From Klebsiella planticola ATCC 33531 (lineage in GTDB: Bacteria > Pseudomonadota > Gammaproteobacteria > Enterobacterales > Enterobacteriaceae): a DNA stretch of 64,000 nt. Below the pieces are notes generated by a model, which was not told the origin of the DNA, made no database searches, and saw nothing but the letters and a program-made list of their open reading frames with translations. Within the stretch, counting starts at the first letter, position 1, and every line of letters begins with the position of its first letter. The position numbers and the translations under genes are program-made. The stretch covers positions 1 through 64,000 of the forward strand of contig NZ_JMPP01000028.1 of assembly GCF_000735435.1 (NCBI RefSeq), read 5' to 3'. Positions 16,902 to 26,047 of this stretch are shown here, in pieces.

Positions 16902-17375
16902 GTGAGAATTAGCCGTAAATTAAAGGTACTGCTGCCGGTATTAACGGCAGCGACTGCCGCGGTGTTCATTTATTCATTATGGAGTAAAAAAGGGCCTGAT
17001 GATTTTTCCTGCGTTGCCAGCTTTTCTCAGCATTATGCAAATGAAAATATCGATGTTTCACTCCGTTTTATGTTTAGCGGTCAGGCTGGCGTGGTGAGTA
17101 TTAATGGCCGTGCGCGATCTGATCCGCAGAATATTTTTAACCGTAAAATATCGTTTATCATGCGCCGGCATCAGGATATCTATTATATGACATCAGAGAA
17201 AAATATTAAGTTTCCGGATGATAATGTGGACGATGGCTGGTTGAGTCAGTACCAACCTGATTTTTTCGTGTACCCGGACAAGAGTCTTCATATTCGAATA
17301 AACCAACAAAAAAATGGCAACTATCTTTTTATGATCTCAGCGCTACCTACCTATATCTGTAATGCCGCTGATTAA
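16902..17375 (+). CDS. FidL-like membrane protein
   Basis: 157 residues with an N-terminal membrane anchor (about 8-25) and a periplasmic remainder with Cys near both ends. It starts with GTG directly after the regulator stop, so translation is coupled. The arrangement matches marT-fidL of Salmonella and similar CadC-like/FidL pairs, where the small protein is thought to act with the membrane regulator, much as ToxS does with ToxR. The function is not established. Confidence 0.7.
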   Translation: MRISRKLKVLLPVLTAATAAVFIYSLWSKKGPDDFSCVASFSQHYANENIDVSLRFMFSGQAGVVSINGRARSDPQNIFNRKISFIMRRHQDIYYMTSEKNIKFPDDNVDDGWLSQYQPDFFVYPDKSLHIRINQQKNGNYLFMISALPTYICNAAD

Positions 17376-17393
17376 TACGTTGCGGAAAAGAAA

Positions 17394-17417
17394 AAGGTGC
17401 AGAATGATCTGCACCTT
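17394..17417. terminator. terminator between fidL-like gene and microcin gene
   Basis: AAGGTGCAG (17394-17402) and CTGCACCTT (17409-17417) form a 9-bp stem around AATGAT. On the minus strand it is followed by TTTTTCTTTT, a good terminator for the microcin transcript; it also lies after the fidL-like gene on the plus strand. Confidence 0.8.
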
Positions 17418-17433
17418 GTGGTTAGTCAGGCAA

Positions 17434-17757
17434 TCATGCGGCCCGCATGAAATCTCCGTTGCTGACGTTGTTGGCAAACTGGAGCACAGTAGAAGTCACT
17501 GAGCCCGGGTCATCCCAGCCGACCACCGCGCCACCGACGGCTCCGGCAACGACGCCGATCAGGCCGCCGCCAATCATCCCCACCAGCTGGCCGATGGCGC
17601 CAAAGCCCAGGACTCCGCCGCCGTCACCACCGTGCATCCCCCCAATGATCGCGCCAGCACACCCGGCCGCCGTTGCGCCGAGAATCGCGCTGGTCAGAGA
17701 GCTAAAAAGACCCGCGCCGGAGACGGCATCAATTTCCATTACGTTTAATTCGCGCAT
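17434..17757 (-). CDS. microcin-like bacteriocin precursor with double-glycine-type leader
   Basis: 107-residue precursor. The first 15 residues, MRELNVMEIDAVSGA, resemble leaders of colicin V (ending SGG) and microcin E492 (ending FGA|G), so cleavage after Gly14-Ala15 by a C39 peptidase is predicted, leaving about 92 residues. The mature part is rich in Gly and Ala with long hydrophobic GxxxG-like stretches (about 25-80), as in pore-forming class II microcins. It ends NNVSNGDFMRAA and lacks the Ser/Gly-rich tail that carries siderophores in class IIb microcins. The ATG follows AAAGGAAG. An exporter with a C39 domain lies upstream in the same orientation. I do not recognise the mature peptide as a named microcin. 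Confidence 0.8.
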   Translation of the reverse strand: MRELNVMEIDAVSGAGLFSSLTSAILGATAAGCAGAIIGGMHGGDGGGVLGFGAIGQLVGMIGGGLIGVVAGAVGGAVVGWDDPGSVTSTVLQFANNVSNGDFMRAA

Positions 17758-17956
17758 TTGTTTCTTCCTTTAGTTAAAAATAAAGTGTAATTACAGAAAT
17801 ATTCCGGCATTAATTTCTGCCGGTCATTTCTGATGTATGAATTATGCCTATGGTATATGTTTAAATAAATAGAATTACTTCTATTTTACCTGGTTCATTA
17901 CTGGTTTTTGTAATTTCAAGGTGCTGGTTTTCATGTAAAAACAGCAGGCGATAGTA
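17758..17956. other. AT-rich gap upstream of the microcin gene
   Basis: 199 bp, very AT-rich, between the Eag-like gene and the microcin gene. It probably holds a separate promoter for the microcin; I cannot name its elements with confidence. Confidence 0.4.
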
Positions 17957-18385
17957 CTAGGTGTTTAAAATGAAGCGCTTCACGCAACGATGAAGCCGGA
18001 CAATCTCTCTTTCCATGCTCCCTTTGTCAGGGTATACGCTGGTAAAATTGATAATATCCTGACCGGCAATGCAGGATGCCAGAGTAACCTGCCAGACGCG
18101 TTGCCCGCTTGCTGATACGAAAGTAAATATAATTTCTATTGTCTCACCAAATACATCGTCGTCTTTCCATTCTTCCATTTTGACAAAATTAAATTGTTTA
18201 AATATTTTTTGAGCATTGTCCAGTTGCAATGATATTTGCTCAGCGAAAGACCTGCCGGGCAGCATGCGGTCGCGATTAATCGTGATTTGCTGCCCCTGGT
18301 GGAATGAGATGATATTCACAGCCTGGTTTCTAATCTCTTCTTCAAAATCTACGGTGCCTTCAAGGCATACTAAACGGTTAGCCAT
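17957..18385 (-). CDS. DUF1795/DcrB-like protein resembling Eag chaperones
   Basis: 142 residues from the ATG at 18385, which follows GGAGAG; the longer frame to 18445 lacks a ribosome site. No signal peptide, so cytoplasmic. The pattern EGTVDF..., a strand pair, ITINRDRMLPGRSFAEQI, an amphipathic helix, then WxVTL and a late VYPDKG turn resembles the DUF1795/DcrB fold. That fold includes Eag chaperones, which shield transmembrane helices of T6SS effectors. Next to a very hydrophobic microcin and its exporter it could be a precursor chaperone or the immunity protein. Both roles are inference; no other immunity candidate is present in the cluster. Confidence 0.65.
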   Translation of the reverse strand: MANRLVCLEGTVDFEEEIRNQAVNIISFHQGQQITINRDRMLPGRSFAEQISLQLDNAQKIFKQFNFVKMEEWKDDDVFGETIEIIFTFVSASGQRVWQVTLASCIAGQDIINFTSVYPDKGSMEREIVRLHRCVKRFILNT

Positions 18386-18448
18386 ATTCTCTCCTGTATG
18401 TAAGGCTATGGGGGATAAGGGGGAAGGGTTGCCAGTTTTAATCACAAA

Positions 18449-20608
18449 TCAAACCTGCAGGACTGACTGTGAGTTTTTGATGGCATGGATAAAATCATGC
18501 TTTGCCACTTCAATGACGCCGCGGCTATGGATCTCAATAATACGGTCTGCGCTTAAAATGGTTTCCGGACGGTGAGCAATGATGATACGAGTGACATTCA
18601 TATGCCTGATGGCGTCATTGATGGCGCTTTCCCGGGCAATATCCAGGTGACTCGTCGCTTCATCAAGGATCAATAGCCGCGGGTTTCGATACAGCGCTCG
18701 CGCGAGAATAACGCGTTGTATCTGCCCGCCGGAGAGGGAAGATCCCATGTCGCCGACCATACTGTTGTAACCCATCGGCATCGCCATTATGTCATCGTGA
18801 ATCTGCGCGATTCTGGCCACGCGTTCAACCCGCAGCCGGTCGAGGCTGGCATCAAAGAAGCTGATATTATCGATGATTGAACCGGCAAAGAGCTGGTCTG
18901 TTTGCATCACGCTGCCGATCAGATCGCGGTAGAGGGTCATCCCGAGTTTTCTATGGTCGATACCGTTGATACAGATGCTGCCATTCTCTGGCTTAAGTAA
19001 CCCTAACAGCAGTTTTGCCAGAGTCGTTTTACCCTGTCCGGAAGGGCCAATAATAGCGATCGATTCGCCGGCTTCGATCTCCAGGTTGAAGCCCGTAAAA
19101 ATTTCGCCATCGGTGGCGGAATAGCGAAACGAGAGCTGATGGATGGCCAGATGCACCGGCCCCTCCCGATCGGGCAGCGAGGCGCTGCTTGCCAGGTCCG
19201 GTTCTTTTTCGCTCAGCACAATGTCCGCGAGACGTTCCCCATGCAAACGCAGCATTTTGAAATCAATCAGTGCGTTAATCAGCCCGGCGGATCGCGAAAT
19301 AAACTGGTCAGAAAAGCTGATAAAGGCGACCAGCATCCCGCTGGTAAAGTTGCCATCCAGCACCTGCGCGGCGGCCAGCCAAATCAGTACGATTTTGCCC
19401 ACACCTGAAATAGTGCCCTGTAACGTACTGAAACCGATAGAGAGTTTCTGGGTAGTAATCCCTTTGTTGGTGGATTGTACGGTTTCATTGGTAAAGGTTG
19501 AAACACGCAAATCCTGTTTATTGTTGAGCTTGATCGCCTGAACCCCGCGAATGGATTCCAGCAGCTGCGACTGTGCCTGCGCCGAAGCCAGCAACTGGTC
19601 TTCACTCGCCTGGCGGAAAGGTTCGAATGAGATCCAGCGGATCAGCGCGTAGAGCAGAAACAGGCCAATAACGATAAACGTCAGGGAGGTATTGTAGGCA
19701 AATATCACCCCCAGGGTGACCAGGGCCATGATGCCGTCGAAGATAGAGGAGATAAACCGGCCGGTCAGCGTGCTTTGGATATTCGCGATGGAGCCAAAGC
19801 GTGACAGGATGTCACCCACGTGGCGATCTTCAAAATAGCTTAGCGGCAAACCCAGCAGGTGAGCACACAGGTTGCTGGACCACTGTACGCTCAGCATGCT
19901 GGAGAACCAGGTCGTTACCCAACTGCGCAGTGCGCCAATCAGATTCTGGAACAGCGTAATAAAAATGAACGCCACGCCAAGCAGCGTCAGCAAATCCCGA
20001 TCGGCCGAGACCAGCACCTGGTCAATGACCCACTGCATATAAAAGGGCGTAATGATGCCGAAGAACTCGAGTGCCAGCGAGAGCAGCGCCACCTGGATAA
20101 ATGCTGAACCGATGCCAGAGACGTTACGGATCAGACTCAGCATCGAGATCGATTTTTTCTCATCCTTCCGTTCAAATGTGGCGGCAGGATAGAGTTCCAG
20201 CGCTACGCCGGTGAAGGATCGCGATACCTCATCCATCGCCACCTTACGCGCGCCGCGCGCCGGGTCGTGAATAGTAAGGGTATTTTTGTTAATACTTTTC
20301 AGCACCACGAAATGGTTCATATCCCAGTGCAGGATGCAGGGTAGCTTCAGCTTATTGAGCTCATCCAGCTCAAGACGTACCGCCCGGCAGCCCATATCTA
20401 ACTTTTGCGTAAAGGACATGACGTCGGCCAGCGTACTGCCTTTTTGTGATGAGGGAAAACGATGACGCAGGGACACCATGTCTATCTGATAGCCGTAATA
20501 GCCGGCAATCATACCGACGCAGGTCAGCCCGCATTCTGCGGCCTGGGTTTGTCGCAGGACGGGGAGTTTATGGCGAAACGACAAATTAAGTTTGTGAAAG
20601 AGATCCAT
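18449..20608 (-). CDS. C39-peptidase bacteriocin ABC exporter (CvaB-like)
   Basis: Inner-membrane transporter that cleaves double-glycine leaders and exports the peptide. About 719 residues from the ATG at 20608. The N-terminal C39 peptidase has QAAECGLTC with catalytic Cys26, His99 in MNHFVVL and Asp115 in IHDPA, all present. Six-helix ABC membrane domain at about 155-440, then the nucleotide-binding domain with Walker A GPSGQGKTT, signature LSGGQIQR and Walker B LLILDEA. Length and layout match CvaB and related microcin exporters. Stands 63 bp before the Eag-like gene and just after the HlyD-type gene, so it belongs to one export operon. Confidence 0.92.
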   Translation of the reverse strand: MDLFHKLNLSFRHKLPVLRQTQAAECGLTCVGMIAGYYGYQIDMVSLRHRFPSSQKGSTLADVMSFTQKLDMGCRAVRLELDELNKLKLPCILHWDMNHFVVLKSINKNTLTIHDPARGARKVAMDEVSRSFTGVALELYPAATFERKDEKKSISMLSLIRNVSGIGSAFIQVALLSLALEFFGIITPFYMQWVIDQVLVSADRDLLTLLGVAFIFITLFQNLIGALRSWVTTWFSSMLSVQWSSNLCAHLLGLPLSYFEDRHVGDILSRFGSIANIQSTLTGRFISSIFDGIMALVTLGVIFAYNTSLTFIVIGLFLLYALIRWISFEPFRQASEDQLLASAQAQSQLLESIRGVQAIKLNNKQDLRVSTFTNETVQSTNKGITTQKLSIGFSTLQGTISGVGKIVLIWLAAAQVLDGNFTSGMLVAFISFSDQFISRSAGLINALIDFKMLRLHGERLADIVLSEKEPDLASSASLPDREGPVHLAIHQLSFRYSATDGEIFTGFNLEIEAGESIAIIGPSGQGKTTLAKLLLGLLKPENGSICINGIDHRKLGMTLYRDLIGSVMQTDQLFAGSIIDNISFFDASLDRLRVERVARIAQIHDDIMAMPMGYNSMVGDMGSSLSGGQIQRVILARALYRNPRLLILDEATSHLDIARESAINDAIRHMNVTRIIIAHRPETILSADRIIEIHSRGVIEVAKHDFIHAIKNSQSVLQV

Positions 20609-20633
20609 GATCAACCTGAGTTAACATTTGAAA

Positions 20634-21896
20634 TTATAAAGAGGTCATTTTGCCAAGCGCATTCAGCGGCTCGAGAACCCATTCATAGATACGGCGCTTA
20701 TCGACGATAAAGTCTGCGTCGAGCCCGCTGCCGGGACGCAGGCCTATCTGTTTGCCGTAAGCTTGTACCGACTGGCTATCGAGCGTGACCTTGACCTGAT
20801 AAAGCGGCTCCTGAATCTGGGTATTGCCGGTGATACCGGCGATTTCCTGAGGTGACAGGGGGGATGTCGAGATTTCGCTGACCGCGCCAGAGTGCTGGCC
20901 AAATTTTTGCCAGGGAAAGGATTCATAGCGCAGCACCACCCGCTGACCGGTGTGGATAAAACCGATGGCCCGGCTGCTGAGCAGGATCCTTGCCTGTAGA
21001 TGGGCGTTGTCCGGAAGAAGCATGGCGATAGTTTGCCCGGCGCTGACAATCTGCCCCGGCTTCACCAGCACGGCGCTCACCGTACCCTCTTCCGGCGCGC
21101 GCAGATCCACCGAACGGCGTGATTCATTTTCCATCATCGATTGCGTGATATCCGACAGTTTTTGCTGCAGGTCATTCTTTTGCTGGAAGTAGGTAAGAGG
21201 CTGCTCACGTAGCTGTTGGCGTGTTTGCGCGTGCTGTTGCCTGATTTCGATACGTTGACGGGCGACGTCCTGTAATCGTACTTTGGCATCCAGCAGATCG
21301 CTCTCCTGCTGCTCGACCTGGGTATTAGAGGCGTAGCCTTCGGCGCGCATCGCCGCCATTTTATCGACCTGCTTTTGGCTCAGCGCAATTTGCCGCTGAC
21401 GCTGGCGGTAAATGGTATCCAGCTCCGTCGTTTGTTGTGCCAGCAGGCTGCTTCTTTCTTGTAAGGATTTCAGCGCCTCAGCGTTACGTTGTTCCAGATT
21501 GGTTAACTGTTGAGTCAATCCCTGGGACTGGATCTCGAGCTGTCTGGCTATTGCCTCGCGCGTCTGGCCATAGCGTGCGGTAGAGATTTCGGAAGACACC
21601 GTGGCGATACGTTCGCCTTTTTTTACCCCAGCGCCTTCACGGACGGGGAGGGCGGTAACGGTGCCCGCCGTCAGGGCGGTAATGGTCATGATGCCGCTTT
21701 CCGGTGTCAGAACCCCTTTCGCCGTTTCCCGCTTTGTGTAGCTTCCCAGGCTACAAAAGCCGACCAGCACGATAGTCAGGGCGCATACCATCGCCACGAT
21801 CAGCCAGCGGAAAGGAGGGCAGTAAAGTGCTACCGGACCTAACACTTTGGTTTTGTTCGCGTCCAGCGATTCCTGACGAAATAAGTCGTGATTCAT
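20634..21896 (-). CDS. HlyD/CvaA-type membrane fusion protein
   Basis: 420-residue periplasmic adaptor of the type I secretion system, joining the ABC exporter to an outer membrane channel. Single N-terminal membrane helix at about residues 32-52, a short lipoyl-like half motif, a long coiled-coil region (about 120-270, rich in Gln and Arg), then the second lipoyl half (LRAPEEGTVSAVLVKPGQIV) and a beta-barrel domain. Same layout as CvaA. Lies between the outer membrane channel gene (15 bp gap) and the exporter gene (25 bp gap). Confidence 0.9.
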   Translation of the reverse strand: MNHDLFRQESLDANKTKVLGPVALYCPPFRWLIVAMVCALTIVLVGFCSLGSYTKRETAKGVLTPESGIMTITALTAGTVTALPVREGAGVKKGERIATVSSEISTARYGQTREAIARQLEIQSQGLTQQLTNLEQRNAEALKSLQERSSLLAQQTTELDTIYRQRQRQIALSQKQVDKMAAMRAEGYASNTQVEQQESDLLDAKVRLQDVARQRIEIRQQHAQTRQQLREQPLTYFQQKNDLQQKLSDITQSMMENESRRSVDLRAPEEGTVSAVLVKPGQIVSAGQTIAMLLPDNAHLQARILLSSRAIGFIHTGQRVVLRYESFPWQKFGQHSGAVSEISTSPLSPQEIAGITGNTQIQEPLYQVKVTLDSQSVQAYGKQIGLRPGSGLDADFIVDKRRIYEWVLEPLNALGKMTSL

Positions 21897-21911
21897 TGTC
21901 GAAAGCTCCGG

Positions 21912-23231
21912 TTAGGTGGCACTGCAATCAAGACTGCGCATCGCGGCGTAATCCAGCGATCCAGTGGCTGATTTTAAGTTGACGATCGACTGGATCAGCG
22001 CGTTCTGAGTCTGAGCAAGATCCTGAATAGCCTGGTAATATTCATTTTCTGCGTTAAATTCGTCGATCAGCGTCCGCTGGCCGAGCTCCCGCCCATAGCG
22101 GGTTGCGTTCAACCGTTTACCTGCCGAGCCGATCGCTCGCTGGTAAGCTTTAATCAGCGAGCGGGCGTTTCGTACCCCCGACATTGCCTGTAAGGTCTGC
22201 TGTTCCGCTTTGCGACGCGCATCAATCAGCAGATCTTTGCTTTGTTCAAAGCGATGGGCCGCTTCCAGACTCTGCGAAATGTGGCTTCCGCCGGCGAACA
22301 GGGGAATGGAGATATTGATGCCAACGGTGGTGTTATCTGTTTTGGCGGTGGTGCCGAACAGGTCATCAAGTACGTTACTGTCTTCCGCCCGGCTCCAGTT
22401 TTTGCCATAACCGGCCTGTAAGGTAACAACCGGCAGATGGCCGGCAGTGGCCGTGACCAGATCGGCTTCGCTGCCTTTAATGGCTTGTAGGGCGGCGAGA
22501 ACATCAAGATTGCTCGCCGCCGCCGTGCGCTTTAATTGTTCTGGATTCATGTCGTCAACATAGCGAACGCAGTCCAGGCTCCGATCGGCGATGTCCCGAG
22601 CGTCCAGACCGGTCAGCTGGTGAAAAGTCACTCTGGCATCATTAAGGCTGTTTTCGGATGCCAGTTCATCAGCGACCGCTTTGTCATAATTAGCCTGCGC
22701 CTCCGCTTCATCCAGCCGCGTTCCATCGCCTAACTTCAACGATTTTTGTACCTGTTTCAGCCGCGCATCAAAGGCGGCAAGGATTTTGCGCTGGGTTTCG
22801 AGGACGCTGCGCTGATACACCACGCTGTAATAAGCCGTTACCACGTCAGCGATCATTTTTTGCTGCGCGATCAGGTAATTCACATCGGCCAGATCGCTGA
22901 TGACCACGGTTTTCCGCCAGTTAGCATATCTGGCGACGTCAAAAACAGGCTGCGTCAGATTAAAACTGTAATTATGCCGGGTGACGCCAGCGGAATAGGC
23001 GGCGTCCGGCTGATCGGTCTTATTCCAGGCGGCGTTGAGGGTGACAACCGGCAGTAATCCGGCAAATCCCTGATATTTTTTTTGTGCATCAGCTTCATGC
23101 GCTCTGCGCGCCGCATTAAATTCGGCGTTATAAGCGCTGGCTGCCAGCAGGGCTTGCTGAAGCGACAGCGCACAAGCTCTGCCGGACAACAATAATCCGA
23201 CGATAAGCGAAATAAGTATTTTGTTAAACAT
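21912..23231 (-). CDS. TolC-like outer membrane efflux/secretion channel
   Basis: 439 residues with a signal peptide (1-21) and two repeats of the outer membrane efflux protein fold, each beginning with a long Ala/Gln-rich helix (QQALLAASAYNAEFNAARRAHE and the second near residue 200). It should provide the outer membrane exit for the microcin. Known class II microcin systems such as colicin V usually use the housekeeping TolC, so a dedicated channel gene inside the operon is notable. Also resembles TolC-like components of large adhesin type I systems. Starts 15 bp after the LuxR-type gene. Confidence 0.85.
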   Translation of the reverse strand: MFNKILISLIVGLLLSGRACALSLQQALLAASAYNAEFNAARRAHEADAQKKYQGFAGLLPVVTLNAAWNKTDQPDAAYSAGVTRHNYSFNLTQPVFDVARYANWRKTVVISDLADVNYLIAQQKMIADVVTAYYSVVYQRSVLETQRKILAAFDARLKQVQKSLKLGDGTRLDEAEAQANYDKAVADELASENSLNDARVTFHQLTGLDARDIADRSLDCVRYVDDMNPEQLKRTAAASNLDVLAALQAIKGSEADLVTATAGHLPVVTLQAGYGKNWSRAEDSNVLDDLFGTTAKTDNTTVGINISIPLFAGGSHISQSLEAAHRFEQSKDLLIDARRKAEQQTLQAMSGVRNARSLIKAYQRAIGSAGKRLNATRYGRELGQRTLIDEFNAENEYYQAIQDLAQTQNALIQSIVNLKSATGSLDYAAMRSLDCSAT

Positions 23232-23246
23232 GGTGTTCCACAGGAC

Positions 23247-23897
23247 TTAGTGATTAAAAAAGGTGTTCTGATGTAAAAAACGCTGTAATTCACTTTCGTT
23301 TGCGAGATGCAGTTTATCCATCGCCTTACGCTTCTGCGTCGAGACGGTGCTCATGGCACGACATTTCTTCGAGGCTATTTGTGACAGCGAATAACCCTGA
23401 TTGATCAGGTTGAGAACCTCCCACTCCTTGGTGGTCAGTTCATCCGATGAATGTTGCAGAAGTTCTTTAATCGTCTGTGATATATAAGGTTCTGCATGAG
23501 GGGAGGCGATCGCCTTCGTCAATGCGCTCAGCAGTTCATGAGCAGTATCATGTGGGCTGACCAGAATATTCATGCCTGAACTCACCATTTTCCTCAGCAA
23601 CACCGGCTTCATATTTTGGGCGAAGAGTACGGTCACCGTTCGCTGATGAGGGCAAATAACGGAAAGCATTTTTCTGATTTCCGTTTCGTGGAAAAAACCA
23701 TCGAAAAGGCAGGATGAATTAATCAGCAGAATATCTATTTTATTATTTTCAACCGCGCTTAACAGTGCGTTCAGATTGGGTAAATGATGTAGCCTTAAAT
23801 AATGTGTTTGCAGTTCACGCTGTAAACAGGTGGTGATGAGGTCATAGGTCATGAAATATTTATGAAAGTAGGTAATGTTAAGCGTCATGTTTTGCAT
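23247..23897 (-). CDS. LuxR-family transcriptional regulator
   Basis: 216 residues. The C-terminal 65 form a LuxR/FixJ-type helix-turn-helix (LTTKEWEVLNLINQGYSLSQIASKKCRAMSTVSTQK). The N-terminal ~130 residues look like a receiver-like alpha/beta fold (IDILLINSS, VLFAQNMKP, GMNILVSP) but without an obvious phosphorylatable Asp set, as in RcsA/FimZ-like proteins. It lies 15 bp upstream of the TolC-like gene and is probably co-transcribed with the microcin exporter; the fimbrial operon ends 99 bp upstream. It may control either or both. Confidence 0.85.
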   Translation of the reverse strand: MQNMTLNITYFHKYFMTYDLITTCLQRELQTHYLRLHHLPNLNALLSAVENNKIDILLINSSCLFDGFFHETEIRKMLSVICPHQRTVTVLFAQNMKPVLLRKMVSSGMNILVSPHDTAHELLSALTKAIASPHAEPYISQTIKELLQHSSDELTTKEWEVLNLINQGYSLSQIASKKCRAMSTVSTQKRKAMDKLHLANESELQRFLHQNTFFNH

Positions 23898-23995
23898 GGG
23901 AGACTATAATTATGTCGAATTTAATAAACCGTGTTACATCGCATCTGCGCTTCTCCCCCAGCCATCGATAGTGGGTGGGGGAGAGAGGCCTGACT

Positions 23996-24724
23996 TCATA
24001 ATTGGCGCGTATAGGCGATTTGTTTGCCGTAATCATCGATGACTGACCAGCTCAACAGCCCGGAAGCGCTCGCTGGCGAAAGCGGCACTGCGGTGGAAGC
24101 TCCGGGCGCAATCATCATGGTGGTCAGCTGTTTTCCTCCCAGACGTAGCTCTCCTAACGTCATGTTGTAGGGCGTAGGGTTAGTAATCAGCAGCGACCGG
24201 TTTGTGCTACTGCCTTTTTTAAGCGTAAATATCAGCGACTCTCCGATGTTCTCATCCGGTGCTTTCAGACCGGCCGGGCGGACAAAAACTTTTAAGCGGA
24301 TACGTAGAGGCAAAATGATTTTTTTACCCTTTTCGCCGTCAGATTGCGTGTTCGGCGGGATCTGATAGATATTCAGCCAGTAGACGCGCTCGCGCCCGGC
24401 CGCAATTTCCTGACGCGAGGAGAGCATGACGCGCAGATTGCGGGATTCTCCCGGTTCCAGCTTAAACAGCGGCGGCACCACAACCAGAGGCGTATGGAGG
24501 TTATCCGGCTGAGCCAGCGGATCGTTATCATCGCTCCAGACCTGAACCAGCGCTGGCGCTCTTTCTGAATTCACCAGTACCAACGTCTCGACGATACTGT
24601 TTTCATTAAACACCAGCCGGCTCTGCGTGCTGTTGACCACCGCGCCTGCATAGCGGGCACTTAGCAAGAGTGTCATCATCAGGCAGGTCTTACTGAAGAC
24701 TGACAAAAATCTGTGCTTGCGCAT
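23996..24724 (-). CDS. fimbrial periplasmic chaperone (second of operon)
   Basis: Pilus chaperone of the PapD type, 242 residues from the ATG at 24724; the longer frame lies inside the adhesin gene and lacks a signal peptide. Signal peptide ending in YAGA, then two Ig-like domains with the conserved ESRNLRV and ERVYWLNIYQIPP signatures of domain 1. It overlaps the adhesin gene by 35 bp. A second chaperone in the operon may serve the tip adhesin specifically; that is inference. Confidence 0.88.
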   Translation of the reverse strand: MRKHRFLSVFSKTCLMMTLLLSARYAGAVVNSTQSRLVFNENSIVETLVLVNSERAPALVQVWSDDNDPLAQPDNLHTPLVVVPPLFKLEPGESRNLRVMLSSRQEIAAGRERVYWLNIYQIPPNTQSDGEKGKKIILPLRIRLKVFVRPAGLKAPDENIGESLIFTLKKGSSTNRSLLITNPTPYNMTLGELRLGGKQLTTMMIAPGASTAVPLSPASASGLLSWSVIDDYGKQIAYTRQL

Positions 24725-26039
24725 GGACCGACCCTGCCGTTGCTTGTAATCCTGGAAGCCGCTCAAGAGAAGCGGTGAATAATCCGCTATATCGACTGCC
24801 ACCTGTACCCGTTGCCCCAACGTTGTCCAGATAATCGCTAAAGCCGTACCAGCCCGCGGCATTGCCTGTTCCGGTGGTGGTATTGGTGGACAGCAGAGTA
24901 AGCGGCGTACTCGATCCCTCTGGGTAAATGCGGATGCCGACGCCTGAAGCCACGCCGCTTGTTCCGTAGCTATTGTCCAGCAAATGACTGATGCCGCCGT
25001 AACCGTTTTTCAGCCCCAGCGTAGCAGCCTGGGCAAGCGCCGTGGGCTGGGTGACCAGAAACCCCATGGCCACGGGTGGTGTGGTGGTGTTTGTCACCGT
25101 CCCGGATACCGCGCCGGCATCGCATTCAATCGCGACATTAAAATTGCTGGTGCTGGTCATGCTGGCGTTGAGTTCAGCCGCCCCGATCGGGGGAAGAGTA
25201 ACAACCTGATCAAAATCACTGACCACGCAGGTCTCGCCGTGGATGATGGTGGTACTCCCTCCTCTCATCCCCCACACCGCCACTATGTTTGTAGCAGAAG
25301 CTGAGGGGCTGGTTGCCTGCGCCCCCGCGATGGGGCTGGTCATACCGAAAACCGGTTTAAAGCGCATGGTGGCTTGCGCCTGGGTCAGGGTGTTAAATGC
25401 GTTACGTGGGTCAGCATATGAGATATTGCCGGAATCGTTGGTTTTAAGTAGCTCAAAGGTGATATTGCTGAACGCGGAAGCTGGAACATAGATAGTGGAA
25501 CCGACGGTAATATAATCCGCGGGGGTTAATTTACGCTCCTGCCAAAATTTTGTGTAATACGCCCCTGCTTTCTGGTTCGTAATACGAAAAGCGACATTTT
25601 TTGCCGGTGTAATATACCCGCTGTCAATATCATTGACCTCAATCCCACCATAAAAGTTTGAGTTAGCCGTGGCGTACATTTCATAGAGCGAATCCGCATC
25701 GGACAAAGGGCATTTGTATAAAATTTGATTCGCCGCATAGGGGGCATGCAGCCCGGAGCTAATCACGTCCACGTTTGCAGTGCCCAGTAACGTACCGGGT
25801 GGGTTTAATGATACCGACCCCGTGCCGATACTGAGTACCCCGAAAGAAATAGGGGCGTTATTACCATTCGTGACCAGCGGGGTGGCGGTGTAGCCCATAT
25901 CGGCAACTTCCTGAGGAATATCGTTGATTCCCGTACCGATTGAGGTCACTCTGCGACACTCAGCCTGAGCCCAGGGGGCGCTGACTATCATGAGTGCGGC
26001 AATCAGGCCGTGTTTTAACTGAATAACTGGAAATTTCAT
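24690..26039 (-). CDS. fimbrial tip adhesin
   Basis: 449 residues with a signal peptide (1-26, AQA|EC). The size, about twice a pilin, and the order behind the usher indicate a two-domain tip adhesin: an N-terminal lectin-like domain (about 27-250) and a C-terminal pilin domain that begins near TCVVSDFDQVVTLPPIG and ends with the alternating pattern QAQIFVSLQ typical of subunits that receive a donor strand. Ligand unknown. Confidence 0.82.
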   Translation of the reverse strand: MKFPVIQLKHGLIAALMIVSAPWAQAECRRVTSIGTGINDIPQEVADMGYTATPLVTNGNNAPISFGVLSIGTGSVSLNPPGTLLGTANVDVISSGLHAPYAANQILYKCPLSDADSLYEMYATANSNFYGGIEVNDIDSGYITPAKNVAFRITNQKAGAYYTKFWQERKLTPADYITVGSTIYVPASAFSNITFELLKTNDSGNISYADPRNAFNTLTQAQATMRFKPVFGMTSPIAGAQATSPSASATNIVAVWGMRGGSTTIIHGETCVVSDFDQVVTLPPIGAAELNASMTSTSNFNVAIECDAGAVSGTVTNTTTPPVAMGFLVTQPTALAQAATLGLKNGYGGISHLLDNSYGTSGVASGVGIRIYPEGSSTPLTLLSTNTTTGTGNAAGWYGFSDYLDNVGATGTGGSRYSGLFTASLERLPGLQATAGSVHAQAQIFVSLQ

Positions 26040-26047
26040 GTGTTATC

